Source of the DNA: Phallusia mammillata | Lineage: Eukaryota; Chordata; Ascidiacea; Phlebobranchia; Ascidiidae | Reading direction: 5' to 3' | Assembly: GCA_003260075.1 (NCBI GenBank) | Contig: QLIY01000738.1 | Span: 18,436-82,435, forward strand | Length of the DNA stretch: 64,000 nt | Shown: piece by piece, positions 14,501 through 24,873 of the stretch | Layout of the letters: the number at the start of each line of letters is the position of its first letter | Position numbering within the stretch: position 1 is the first letter of the stretch | Notes under the pieces: generated by a model | The model's input: the letters and a program-made list of their open reading frames with translations, nothing else | Databases searched by the model: none | What the model was told of the DNA's origin: nothing | Program-made: the position numbers and the translations under genes

Positions 14501-17500
14501 GGGGTGGGCAACATGTGGCCCTTCATTAAAGGATGTGCGGCCCACAGAGACGCTTGGATTTCAAATGTACTGGCAAACGATTTCAACTATTATATATTTT
14601 TGAGCAGATTAATGCGCCTGGTGCTAGTTTTCTGCAACCTGGCAATATGTAGCTAGAATCAAATGCGAATTATACTTGTAGTTAAGCATATTTGGTATGC
14701 AACAAAGTGACACCACCTTGTGTTATACACATGTGCAGCCCGTGAACTAATTTTGACAGTTGTAATTGGCCCCACAGTAACAAAGGTTGCCCTGTCCTGC
14801 ATTACAGACTGAAACAGTGTGCACTGTCCACAGTGTAGTGGTTTATGAATAAATTACATGTAAAAGTGATTTAAGTAACTTTTATTTTACAGTGGAGATT
14901 TTGGTGCCGAGGCAATTTGTAAGGAAGGCCCAATAGCTCAGCCTAAAGAGAACACATACCTTTCCATCATTGGTCAATGCCAGTGTATGGGCATCTGCCG
15001 TCCCACATGACACAGAAACAACCCTGTGATTCTGTAATCCTACCACAAGCTTGGGCACAAACTGATCGTCGCTGTTGTTGTGTCCGAGGCGACCAAAGTT
15101 ACCGCAGCCCCAAGTGTAGAGTTCGCCTGCGAAAGTACAAGAAAACCCCCCCCCCTCATTGGTCAATGCCAGTGTATGGGCATCTGCCGTCCCACATGAC
15201 ACAAAAACAACCCGGTGATTCTGTAATCCTACCACAAGCTTGGGCACAAACTGATCATCGCTGTTGTTGTGTCCGAGACGACCAAAGTTACCGCAACCCC
15301 AAGTGTAGAGTTCGCCTGCGAAAGTACAAGAANTTGCATTCAAATAAAAATCTACATTGGAGAAATACATTACTTTTATCTGGTATATATTTAGGATACT
15401 ATTATAATTACAATGATCACATCTGAACATTGCACATACCAAGATCCTTTCATGAAATGGAGCCAATTTTTGATTTTAAGTTACAAATAGCATTAAAATT
15501 TGAGCATAGATGATTGGCTTTTTAGCCTGTTCCTGGCAACAAACTTCAGTGTCTTAAGCAGGGGTCGGCAACCTTTTTGGTGACGCGCGCCAATTTACAT
15601 GTTATTTCCATGTGTTGATGACCTCGCATGCCAACGTTTTTCTAAATAATTGTGGTTCATGCCAGCAGATATCAATAATAAAGAGAAAGCAGAGTGTTTT
15701 GTGCGTGTAAGGCTGAATTTTAAGACAATGGCATGATAAAAAAGCATACACAAGCAGTGTAACAGGGTAAATTGTTACTTCATATGAACACGCAAATCGG
15801 TTGGCGTGCCATGAAAAACCACCTAGCGTGCAAACCTTGGCACGCGAGCCAGAGGTTGCCGACCCCTGGTCTTAAGCTTGTTACACAAGCCTATACGGCC
15901 TATGTCTCGCCGCCAGCTGTACTGACAAGACTTTACAGCAGGGGTGGGCAACCTGCAGCCCTTCATTAAAGGTTGTGCGGCCCGCAGAGACGCTTGGATT
16001 TCAAATGTACTGGCACATGAGTTCAACTATTATATATTTTTGAGCAGATTAATGCGCCTGGTGCTAGTTTTCTGCAACCTGGCAATATGTAGCTAGAATN
16101 NNNNNNNNNNNNNNNNNNNNNNNNNNNNNNNNNNNTCTATACAAAAATGATTGAGTTCAGCTTTTTCAACCCTTCTAGGCAGTGTTTTTTTTAAGGTGTT
16201 TTTGGGGACCGAAACGGTCCCCCAAATTTCTCCAGCGGTTTCCCAAAATTTGCCAGTAGCCTAATAAATAATTCGTTTAAGCAAATATGGCTATTTTTTG
16301 GTATTTAAATAAAACACTTGCGGTCTCTTAAAACTACTTAGCGATCACCCAAACCAAACCTTAAAAAAACCTGCACACTGGTAAAAAATTGCTTGGAATA
16401 CTGTAATAAAAATAAGTAAAAATAGGATTTTTAGACACAACTGGATTGATTAGTAGAAAAAAAGCAAATGCTGTAATCAATTGCATTCAAATAAAAATCT
16501 ACATTGGAGAAATACATTACTTTTATCTGGTATATATTTAGGATACTATTATAATTACAATGATCACATCTGAACATTGCACATACTAAGATCCTTTCAT
16601 GAAATGGAGCCAATTTTTGATTTTAAGTTACAAATAGCATTAAAATTTGAGCATAGATGATTGGCTTTTTAGCCTGTTCCTGGCAACAAACTTCAGTGTC
16701 TTAAGCAGGGGTCGGCAACCTTTTTGGTGACGCGCGCCAATTTACATGTTATTTCCATGTGTTGATGACCTCGCATGCCAACGTTTTTCTAAATAATTGT
16801 GGTTCATGCCAGCAGATATCAATAATAAAGAGAAAGCAGAGTGTTTTGTGCGTGTAAGGCTGAATTTTAAGACAATGGCATGATAAAAAAGCATACACAA
16901 GCAGTGTAACAGGGTAAATTGTTACTTCATATGAACACGCAAATCGGTTGGCGTGCCATGAAAAACCACCTAGCGTGCAAACCTTGGCACGCGAGCCAGA
17001 GGTTGCCGACCCCAATTTTTGATTTTAAGTTACAAATAACAATAAAATTTGAGCAGAATCAAAACTTGTTTTCATATGTTTTTACCCTTTTCAGTGATTG
17101 CCGCACTGTAGTTGCTCCCACATGCGATATCAACGGCTTTACACTGATTTCCACCAAACATAGAAATCATCTTCGGTGCCAAACAAGCTGAGTTGTCTCC
17201 ATGACCGAGTCGTCCGCCGTCATTTATTCCACACGAAAAAACTTTACCTAAAACATGTTGAACATGAAATTTCCATTTGTCTATATTTTCAAATCAATGT
17301 CGTAATTTGTTTTACACATAAAGCCTTTAAAAGATGGTTTAATAATAGCCCACTTTATACAATAAAAAACAAGTAATTGCCATACATGTATTCCATATTA
17401 CTACTAGAAACTAAAAATGTAAAAAAAGTAAAACATAGTACAACTGTTTTAGGATAAGTCTTATTCTGTTGCATAATTGAGCTGCAGACAGTGCACACTG

Positions 17501-19653
17501 TTTTAACCTACTGGTCTCATCAGTGCAGCTGGTGACAAGACATATGCTGTATTGGCTAGTGTAGCCATCTAACGGTATTCCAGTTAGTTGGGAGTAACAG
17601 GGTAAAAAGTCATGTCTCATTAATTCTGTTTTATATTCATTTCCAAATAGTAGTCTGCTATCAGAAAATATTTCATATTTTGTATTAAATTAATTGTACA
17701 TTTGGGTCTGTTGCAAGAAAAAAAGCTTGGCTCAAAACAAGTTGCTTTTACCAATCACAATAGTCAATAACATGAAAAAAGCACCTGGCCTCACATAAGA
17801 TAAATTGAAATACAGTAAACATCAGTTAATCCGGACCCATTTGGACCAAAAAATTTGTCCAGATTGCGCGAAGACCTGGATGTCGGTTAGTGTAAGCCTT
17901 ACTACATTACAAATCATTTGTATCTTGAGTTTTGTCTAAATTCGGCAAAGATCTGGAATAACCGTATCCAGTTTACCCAAGGTTCACTGCATTTGTGAAT
18001 TACATTTACTGCACACACTGGTTGTATATTTTTTTCATGAGCATTCGATTGACAGTCTACAGACCTTGTGAAGTTAAAGCAAGAAGGTGTAAGGCATCAG
18101 GATGGGATGCAATCTTGCAAAACTTTTCTTGTGACATCGAATGAGGTTCTTGCGTCGTCGGCGAAGAGCTGCTAAGTCGATACAATTGACCACTTTGGGA
18201 GAGAAAATATATCCACTTTTCTCCAATAGCAACTTGTTTCACTTTTAACTTTTCCATGTTTTCTTTTAAAATGTCTGGATCGACCATGTTGTGATTAAGA
18301 TAAACCTAAAAATTGTAAATCATATAAACTTCCTGCAACTGCAGAGAGTGCACACTGTTTTGACCTATAAGGTCTCATCAGTGCAGCTGGTGACAAGAAA
18401 TTGGCTGTGTGAGCTAATGTAGCCATCTTATGGTCCCCCCCCCCTATAAACTTCCTGCAACTGCAGAGAGTGCACACTGTTTTGACCTATAACGTCTCAT
18501 CAGTGCAGCTGGTGACAAGAAATTGCCTGTGTGAGCTAATGTAGCCATCTTATGGCACTCCAGCTTGTTTGGAGAAACAGGCTGAATAGCCAGGATTCAG
18601 AAATTTCTTTTTTGGACTTTGTGCTACTTTTTTATGATGCCAAAAAAATGCTTATTTCACTTGTAATTACCAAATTGGTTGGATTAACAAATAACTTAAG
18701 AGTAGTACAAAAAACACTTTTCTAGTTAATGCTTTAACCCAATCAAATTCTAATTTTAGCGTTTTATGCCAATGGTTAAGATTCATTCAATAATGTTACA
18801 CTAAATCTGGCTAAAAATTTAAAAATATGTTCATTTATAGGCACATTATGTTCATTTATAGGCACATTGTGTTTTTACCTTGATATCAGCTGAGGATTTT
18901 TCATCTTTGGAAATCGCATCATCCACTGTATCTCTCTTCATGTAAGTGTTGAAGACGTCAGTCGACAATCGTCCAAGTTGAGACATAATTATAACAGAAG
19001 CCTGTCTCATGTCTGAAAGCATCAGATATTAATAAAGGGGTCTCAAATAGGGTAAATTTAAATTTGCTATGCTTACAGGGCAAATAAAAAAGGCTAAATT
19101 TTGTAAGGTATACTAAATTTGAGCGTTAAATTTAACCATTCAAAACTGCAATAAGGCAACTGAGAAAAACATGTTAGAGAACCTGCGCTTTAAATGAACT
19201 GCACATAAACTTTTAAGACATCAGTTTACACAATAAAAAAATAAAACACAAACTTAACAATATGCCAGTTATTTATTTTAATTACCGAAATAAATTAAAA
19301 ATATTTTTTACATAATCTTTCTAGAAATGATTATTTTCATTGTTTTGTTTCATTTTTAAAAATTGCTGCCAAAGTTTTAAATCTTAAACTAAAGTTGCTT
19401 AATCAAACTTAAAACTAATCACTGCATACCAATATTATCATCTTCTTTCTTGGTTTCAGGTGATATACTTGAATTACTCGACAAGCATGCCACACTGGCA
19501 CTTCCTTCAGTGTTTGGGAGAAAACTTGACATCTGAATTTGTGCAAGTCGTTGTAAAAACGATGACAAAGGTGCATTGGGACCCTGACTCTCTTTTCTGC
19601 AAATAATTTCATGTAAAAAAAAATTAAAAAAGAAAAAATTACCAGCCCTCAAG

Positions 19654-19732
<79 letters not shown>

Positions 19733-22410
19733 ATTATTACAAAAAAAAAACAGCAAATAACCAAAAGGTTTATTCATAAATGTTGATAGCAAAGATTTTG
19801 AGATTTACTTTCTTTTACTATCTGGATTACTTTCTTTATAGCAGACATCTGTAATATCAACAAGATGGCATCTAATAAACAATCTACTATTTTTTTGTCA
19901 AGTTCATTTTATTAATCACCTAATTAAACTTTATTTGCTTGGTAAAACACCAACCTATTATCAGGCAGTTGCCTTCGAGACTCCCACATATTTAACAAAA
20001 ATACGACAACATCGAGCATAGACGACAGAGTTCCACGCTGCAAACTCAACTCCAGCAGTAAGTTAAGTGCGAGATGTTGATCGTGGATTGGAACGTCAGG
20101 TTGAGATGCTGAACTTCCACTAACATCAGAACTGATAAATGTTTAACAGAAAGTTTATAAGAAATTGCTTGTTATGATAAAGCAATGCAGTAGACAAGAG
20201 CCAAGTTCTGTACAGATGTTTCCAGTAATTAGCGCAGTGTTTTTGATACTTGAGAATAAAAAAATATTGATAACTGACCACTGAGTTATAGATCTAAGAA
20301 ACTTGTCACTTCTTTCGATTACTTCAAGCCAAGCTGGAGGTACCAGATGTTCATGAAACAACGAAGCAACTGGTAGTTCTCGAAATGCATCAAGTGTATC
20401 CTGAAAATATTTGTGAAATGTTTATAAGTTACTAATGAAATTTATTGCTTTAGCAAAACAAAACTGGGTGAACAATTTAAAAAAGCAGCTTGAAGTATAA
20501 GTGCATTCTTAGAACATGTACAAAAAGGTAAAATATCTAATCTAAGTTTTTTTTTTAATTTGAAGTACTGTACCCTGTCCTACATTTAAAAGAGGGGTGA
20601 AATAAATTTGAATATATTCTAAAACATAAAAGCAATGAGACATTTTATCCCAAGTAAACAGTACATATGACACACTATTTCGTCTTTTTGTTTTGTCAGT
20701 ATATCTAGTGAAAGGGCATTGACTGTATAGGCTAGAGTAAAGAAGCTATGGGACCCCAGTTTATTCAGAGCTAAAAAAGCTATGCCTTACCACATCTGGT
20801 CGATGCCACAACTCTATTGACTCAAGGTAAATAAAAAACATTCAAAGCTAACCTGAAGAATCTCGGTACAAAGATCTGTGTCCTCTCCCAACCTCCACAT
20901 CTTCCTCAGGAACATAAATGCAAATGAGAGAGTGAATCTGCTACCAACTTGCGAGAGTCGATCCACAATGCTGCTACTGCTCCCAGATTTTTTACTAACT
21001 GTGGTTTCTACCTGTTTTGACATGCTGCAAAATAGTATATCTTAGCACCATAAAAATAACAACCCTCCAGAAACGAGCAAAACAGTCTATTCAAGTTTCA
21101 GACCCAACTTTTTACCATGAATGTTTCAAGATATAACATGGATCTGCCAGTTCCATTAAGACTAATTTCAACTTCTGAATTTTTACCTTGAATTTGGCAT
21201 GTCATTCTTCACAGTGTTTACAATATCTGATTCATGCTTTGATTTCGTTTCTATTGCTTTTTCGTATGATATAGACACAGCCCGATAATGGTAGGCAAGT
21301 ACATAAAGTTGTTTTGTGATCAGTGCAATGGATGGTGAAGTGAGGCCTGCAAGATGGCTGAATTTTTGCTGTTCAACTTGCAAATCTGATATTCGCTTTT
21401 GCAGTTCATTATTGTCTGAAACAAAAACAGTCACAGTAGACCAGGCCCATTAAAGCTGCCATCCCAAATCAGCTGGTTACCTAGCATTCAGAAAAAATGA
21501 ATTTAGTAGATATGGACCACATGAATTTAAATTGTAACACCATTTAGGAACACCAGAAACAAATTTGATCAATGACAAAATAATGTTTTGTATTTGTTTA
21601 AAGAAAACAGCTAGCTAGTTTGTAAATAATTAACACATTTCATGTACTGATAATGACAACCCCTGTTGGACGTTAAAACTATTTTTCGCAAAATATTTAC
21701 AATATAATTTCAATTTTAGTTTTTCTTTCAAAATTCAATAAATACAATCACCTATTGATATTGAATAGGTGTGTAAACATTTCACATTGTTTGTTAAAAA
21801 CAGCATGTCTTGCTAACAGTGACATGTCCAACATTATTAAACCTACAAGCTAACATTACACATATGGATAGTGGATAGCATTGATAAACTTTACGTTACC
21901 TGGTATCTCGCCCCATTCCCAACTTTTGTATGAAAAACTTTCTGCTGCTGGTAGACTTTCATTTTGTTTTAATATTCCTTTCAAAACCATCTCATCGCAC
22001 ATTTCATCACAGAACTCTGTGTCCTGAATATTCTGCACAAAAACAAATGTTACACATATGCCGCTAAATTTCTTACTTTGTCACGGCCAGTAGCCACGCT
22101 TGGTTGCGTTGCACCAATTGCATAAGCCACAGTCACTTGATTTTTGTTTTGGTAGCTATGAGCAAAAAGTGTTTCTTCTTTGTGCACAACAGAAAAAATC
22201 TCAAAATTTCTTATTTATTTCTTTAATTTTTGCTTTAAGAAAAACTTTGAGACTGTTGAGATTCTCGAGAAACAAAAAAGCGAGAAAATAAGAAACCCCA
22301 ATCACAGGTAATTAGAATGAGTATATATTTACTTGAAATGTATATTGGGTCCATTTTGGTGTTGGTTTCTTTCCAGTAAAATAGCATCTTGTGAAATCAA
22401 TGTCCGACAT
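1..22410 (-). CDS. HERC2: HERC2 giant E3 ubiquitin ligase, N-terminal part (36 exons, runs off left edge)
   Basis: HERC2 is a HECT-type E3 ligase of about 4,800 residues in human, active in DNA-damage and centrosome signalling. Exons on the minus strand, 5' to 3': 22410-22333, 22032-21900, 21415-21187, 21024-20853, 20400-20279, 20131-19955, 19596-19430, 19012-18879, 18305-18065, 17247-17086, 15126-14960, 13790-13622, 12847-12705, 12374-12281, 11830-11694, 11135-11012, 10814-10740, 10383-10247, 9994-9890, 9621-9482, 9105-8949, 8265-8095, 7779-7584, 7276-7172, 6923-6784, 6664-6556, 6288-6071, 5751-5579, 5413-5026, 4328-4193, 3848-3675, 2968-2689, 2210-2059, 1287-1226, 972-805, 124-1. They sum to about 1,886 residues, the expected position of the MIB/HERC2 domain. 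Phases agree at every junction except 1226/972. The start ATG at 22408-22410 is the only one in frame with exon 2 (MSDIDFTR). The later RCC1 propellers and HECT domain lie outside the window. Confidence 0.93.
499..894. repeat. Local duplication around C10, includes HERC2 exon 35 end
   Basis: 499-694 and 705-894 are near-identical with a 6-bp indel, separated by C10 at 695-704. The first copy truncates exon 35; the second is the intact exon. Confidence 0.85.
2355..2555 (+). repeat. tRNA-derived SINE
   Basis: Contains pol III-like A box (gttgctcagatgg) and B box (ggttcgaatcc) with a poor tRNA fold, preceded by ggtgcttgtgatt and followed by tttggtattatgca. The same arrangement recurs at 62860-63070, so this is a dispersed retroelement rather than a tRNA gene. 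Confidence 0.75.
4425..4880. repeat. Repeat with acgtttcgaagtcctata signature, duplicated around C20
   Basis: Two copies (4438-4657 and 4678-4880) flank C20 at 4658-4677. Each has gccaggcataatgtataacc, then acgtttcgaagtcctata and ccttcatcagg. Shared pieces occur at 1005-1060, 43580-43690, 47180-47215 and 55090-55140. The acgtttcg/cttcatcagg pair is a feature I associate with Penelope-like or related elements; the family is not certain. Confidence 0.6.
5026..11135 (-). other. HERC2: HERC2 middle region with degenerate cytochrome b5-like module, residues about 776-1521
   Basis: Exons 16-29 match the central helical region of HERC2. Good anchors are [10 protein letters not shown] (exon 16, 11135-11012), [15 protein letters not shown] (exon 18), [12 protein letters not shown] (exon 19), [13 protein letters not shown] joined to [10 protein letters not shown] (exons 22-23), and [12 protein letters not shown] (exon 29). 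Exon 24-25 aligns with the cytochrome b5-like domain ([21 protein letters not shown]) but is shorter than the human one and shows no clear pair of haem-ligand histidines, so haem binding is unlikely. Exon 16 was too split by duplication to stand out, but it restores the reading phase between exons 15 and 17. Confidence 0.85.
8461..8533. other. C73 run, probable scaffold gap written as C
   Basis: Seventy-three C in a row with no duplicated flank, within an intron of HERC2. It behaves like a sized gap between two contigs. Open frames across it (poly-Pro or poly-Gly) are artefacts. Confidence 0.75.
10740..11243. repeat. Two nested duplications around C10 and C11, HERC2 exons 16 and 17
   Basis: Exon 17 is complete at 10740-10814 and partial at 10890-10938, separated by C10 at 10880-10889. 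Exon 16 is complete at 11012-11135 and partial at 11158-11243, after C11 at 11147-11157. In the right-hand copy the intron between the two exons is only 73 bp (10939-11011). Confidence 0.85.
12030..12378. repeat. Duplication around C10, HERC2 exon 14
   Basis: Exon 14 (94 bp) is present whole in both copies, 12106-12199 and 12281-12374, with a few substitutions. C10 lies at 12209-12218. Two copies of one exon in the transcript would break the protein, so this is a haplotype duplication. Confidence 0.85.
12881..13112. mobile_element. hAT-type MITE
   Basis: Ends caggggtcggtaacc and ggttgccaaccactg form inverted repeats. Near-perfect 8-bp target duplications flank it (caatagag at 12873-12880, caatagac at 13113-13120). 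The internal sequence is related to 27818-28054. Confidence 0.85.
14143..14428. mobile_element. hAT-type MITE, first haplotype copy
   Basis: Begins caggggtcagcaacc and ends ggttgccgactcctg. The 8-bp target duplication gtcttaag lies on both sides (14135-14142 and 14429-14436). Confidence 0.85.
14509..14796. mobile_element. hAT-type MITE with aggggtgggcaac end
   Basis: Starts aggggtgggcaac at about 14510 and ends gttgccctgtcctg at about 14797. Flanks ctttaca and cattacag are a degraded target duplication. The other haplotype copy starts at 15939 and is cut by the n gap. Confidence 0.65.
14941..15332. repeat. Duplication around C10, HERC2 exon 11
   Basis: 14970-15145 and 15156-15332 are near-identical copies of the RCC1 exon. 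The left copy has both splice sites; the right copy has its acceptor but is cut by C10 at 15146-15155. Confidence 0.85.
15334..15866. other. 533-bp copy of 16481-17013 after a single n
   Basis: The sequence right of the n at 15333 matches 16481-17013 almost perfectly. Both include the same hAT element start. A third, more divergent haplotype copy begins at about 14085. It is best read as an unresolved haplotype misjoin in a HERC2 intron. Confidence 0.8.
15559..15868. mobile_element. hAT-type MITE, second haplotype copy
   Basis: Begins caggggtcggcaacc and ends ggttgccgacccctg with perfect 8-bp duplications gtcttaag (15551-15558 and 15869-15876). It is the same insertion as 14143-14428; a third truncated copy starts at 16706. 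Confidence 0.88.
16100..16135. other. Assembly gap (36 n)
   Basis: Thirty-six n between two repeats in the HERC2 intron upstream of exon 11. Single n also occur at 15333, 39847, 61191 and 63647; three of these four mark visible misjoins. Confidence 0.99.
17478..17610. repeat. Dispersed repeat, gtgcacactgttttaacc family
   Basis: Contains cagtgcacactgtttt, ctcatcagtgcagctggtgac and gtgtagccatct. Related copies, some reversed, lie at 155-245, 1945-2035, 8690-8825, 18335-18435, 18447-18560 and 48650-48730. No ends or target duplications could be fixed. Confidence 0.65.
18065..22410 (-). other. HERC2: HERC2 N-terminal region, residues about 1-484
   Basis: Exons 1-9 encode the helical N-terminus that precedes the first propeller. 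Recognisable family blocks in order are SYKSWEWGE (exon 2), [17 protein letters not shown] (exon 4), [17 protein letters not shown] (exon 5), [20 protein letters not shown] (exon 6) and [14 protein letters not shown] (exon 8). Each aligns in order with vertebrate HERC2 as I remember it. Exon 9 opens the propeller with [19 protein letters not shown]. Large introns here hold a C75 run at 19658-19732 and the repeats listed separately. Confidence 0.9.
19658..19732. other. C75 run, probable scaffold gap written as C
   Basis: Seventy-five C in a HERC2 intron, 62 bp upstream of exon 7. No flanking duplication is seen, as with the other long runs. Confidence 0.75.
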
Positions 22411-22569
22411 TCTTACCATTTATCCAGTGAAAATAAATATAAAGATCTGCTTTTTCATTGTCCACCAGTCACTGATTTATGTCTGCAAAAATAATCTTTT
22501 TATGTGGTAAATTTAAAATTCTTCCTGGCTAAGGGTAGTTGCAAAGAAACATTATTTCCTACTAATACA

Positions 22570-22675
22570 TTAATTGTGTGTTGCACATCTTTATGTGTTG
22601 CACATCTATGCTATTAATTGTGTGTTGCACATCTTTATGTGTTGCACATCTTTATGTGTTGCACATCTATGCTAA
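22570..22675. repeat. Short tandem repeat, gtgttgcacatc units
   Basis: The unit gtgttgcacatctttat and a variant with ctatgctattaattgt alternate about five times, roughly 150-270 bp upstream of the HERC2 start codon. Confidence 0.75.
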
Positions 22676-23485
22676 ATCAAGAGACAAAATTTGCAATTGT
22701 GTTGCAGCATAAAAAACACAGAAAAAAGAACTGTTTTTGCTTGTATCATATTTCAAACAAGCAAGGTTTTCTAATGTGAAGTTATAATGCTAAAGCAACG
22801 CACTTGAGTTTCAGTAGGATTACAAGCAAAAAAAACAAAACAATTCTGACAAAAGTCAAAACTGACCTTCAATTTCCACCACATTCGAAATTGAAATAAA
22901 ATATTTCCATGCAATAAAATTAAGCTCCTATGCAAATGTACAGTGCAGAATACCTACTTTTTATATTTGGCATCCAAATGATTCCAGTATTTGCAAATTT
23001 GTGCAAAACGTCCCCCCCCCCAAGCAAAAAAAAAAAACAATTCTGACAAAAGTCAAAACTGACCTTCAATTTCCACCAAATTCGAAATTGAAATAAAATA
23101 TTTCCATGCAATAAAACTAAGCTCCTATGCAAATCTACAGTGCAGAATACCTACTTTTTATATTTGGCATCCAAATGAATCCAGTATTTGCAAATTTGTG
23201 CAAAACCATTGAAAACAATTGCAAAAAATTGTAAAAACAACAGTTTGTTTTGAGTTTGATATGCCGTAATTACACTGAGCTGTCATCCGTTTCAGAATGT
23301 AATCAAATGAGGGTATTTAAATTATAAGATTATTGCATTTTTTATTAATTTTGTCACCACATTCTCTACTGGTGAAACTCATTTTATAAAATGACTTAAA
23401 AATTACAAAAAATCATCACAAAAACAATATTTAAACAAATTCTGAGCGACAAACAGAATATTACACTGGCCGACACATGCACAGG

Positions 23486-24022
23486 GCTACCGTACTCAAA
23501 TGGTTTTGTCAAAGGTCCAGATACAAACGGTAAAAATTACCGAGGCCCGGACACTGTCAGTAATGCAAATACAACATGTTCAAGCCGAATGTTTATGCCA
23601 GGAAAACTAAAGACTTTATTAGGCACTAAACGTGAATTGAGTCCTTGCGAAAGTATATTGGCACAACGACCTAAAAAAATTTGTATCTAGTTTTGCGGGA
23701 TTACTTTGTGTGGCAGTATTTTAAATTTAGTTTACTGGATCACAGATAAAATTGTGCGCAAACAATCGCTGTATTGTTAATTGTGCATTGAAATACTATA
23801 GGATCGTTGTTTTGTTACAGTTGCACAGTCTGACCTTACATAAGATTTTTGAAATACTTTGTTTTAGGCTCCTCGCAGTTCCCTAAGAAATCGCTATGCG
23901 GATCCCAGTTGAAAAATTGCTGCTACAAAGCAATGATCAAGTAATTAACGCACAATATAGTGTAAGTAGCCGCGTCGTAAAGGTCCGGATATGGGCTGCG
24001 GTCCTCCATTTGAGTAGCCCTG
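23486..24022. mobile_element. hAT-like element upstream of the sulfotransferase
   Basis: Left end cagggctaccgtactcaaatgg and right end ccatttgagtagccctg are inverted repeats apart from a small insertion. No clear target duplication was found. The short open frame starting at 23896 lies inside it. Confidence 0.6.
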
Positions 24023-24873
24023 CTTTGAGATTAGAATATCAAGTGTGTGTTTTTCTACAAACTCATTTTTTTGTCACTATTACCCTTTTATCACTTCCCC
24101 CCCCCCCTCCGGATATGGGCTGCGGTCCTCCATTTGAGTAGCCCTGCTTTGAGATAAGAATATTAAGTGGTTTTTTTTCTATAAACTCATTTTTTTGTCA
24201 CTATTACCCTTTTATCACTTAATTTTTGTCCTTCTAAGGTTCATTGAAAAAGGTTATAGTTATTAGCTCCTGTGGATCACTTCTTTCAACCGACATGAAA
24301 ATATAAGTTTATCTACCAGGCAATTAGTGCAGAATAATTGTGTTTCGTCCTTATTTTAGTTCTGTGGGGTTTAACAGCCCCCCCCCCTGTCCTTCTAAGG
24401 TTCATTGAAAAAGGTTATAGTTATTAGCTCCTGTGAATCACTTCTTTCAACCAACATGAAAATATAAGTTCATCTACCAGGCAATTAGTGCAGAATAGTT
24501 ATAAGTTCATCTACCAGGCAATTAGTGTTTCGTCCTTATTTTAGTTCTGTGGGGTTTAACAGTGCCTCAAGTATGATTTCCAACCCGACAATGAATTACT
24601 GATTAGTTGTTTGCAGTGGGAAAAACGATAATGTGTTAAAAAACATAAAAAATGTCAGGATTTTCGTTGGTACTAAGCAGAAAACACACGCTTATAGCTT
24701 TAAATGTGTGTTCGTAAAAGATTCGGTTTCGACCAAATCGCAACAAATTATTTGGCCAAAACCGAATCTTTGCAAAAGGGGGAGGTTCGGCCAAATAAAT
24801 TTATCGGCAAACCGAATATTCGGTACATCTCTATTACTTCTGCTGTCCTCAGTGTTCTATTTTAAACTTTCAG

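Larger units (their letters stand above)
11694..18305 (-). other. HERC2: HERC2 first RCC1-like propeller, residues about 404-775
   Basis: Exons 9-15 encode an RCC1-type seven-bladed propeller. Clear blade signatures are GGRLGHGDN (exon 10), [17 protein letters not shown] with [13 protein letters not shown] (exon 11), and [16 protein letters not shown] with [20 protein letters not shown] (exon 12). The last blades (exons 13-15) have lost most of the glycine and W-G-x-G-x-x-G signature, leaving stretches such as VVVTADGK and [14 protein letters not shown]1 repeats in HERC proteins serve protein interaction or guanine-nucleotide exchange; whether this one does cannot be told. Exon 11 and exon 14 each appear twice because of assembly joins (15157-15315 and 12106-12199). 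Confidence 0.9.
22411..24873. other. Intergenic region between HERC2 and the sulfotransferase
   Basis: No supported gene. It holds a short tandem repeat (about 22570-22675), a haplotype duplication around C10 at 23012-23021 (copies 22820-23010 and 23024-23215), a hAT-like element with inverted ends at about 23486-24022, duplications around C11 at 24097 and C10 at 24378, and part of a repeat with gccgaat-type palindromes at 24700-24833. The missing first exon of the sulfotransferase should lie here, but I could not identify it. Confidence 0.6.

Noticed and set aside
22570-22675. CRISPR-like repeat pattern
   Set aside because: Units are contiguous with no unique spacers, and the genome is animal.
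23896-23961. ATG exon MRIPVEKLLLQSNDQVINAQ with a good gtaagt donor, possible first exon of the sulfotransferase
   Set aside because: It lies inside a hAT-like element with inverted ends and has no hydrophobic anchor.
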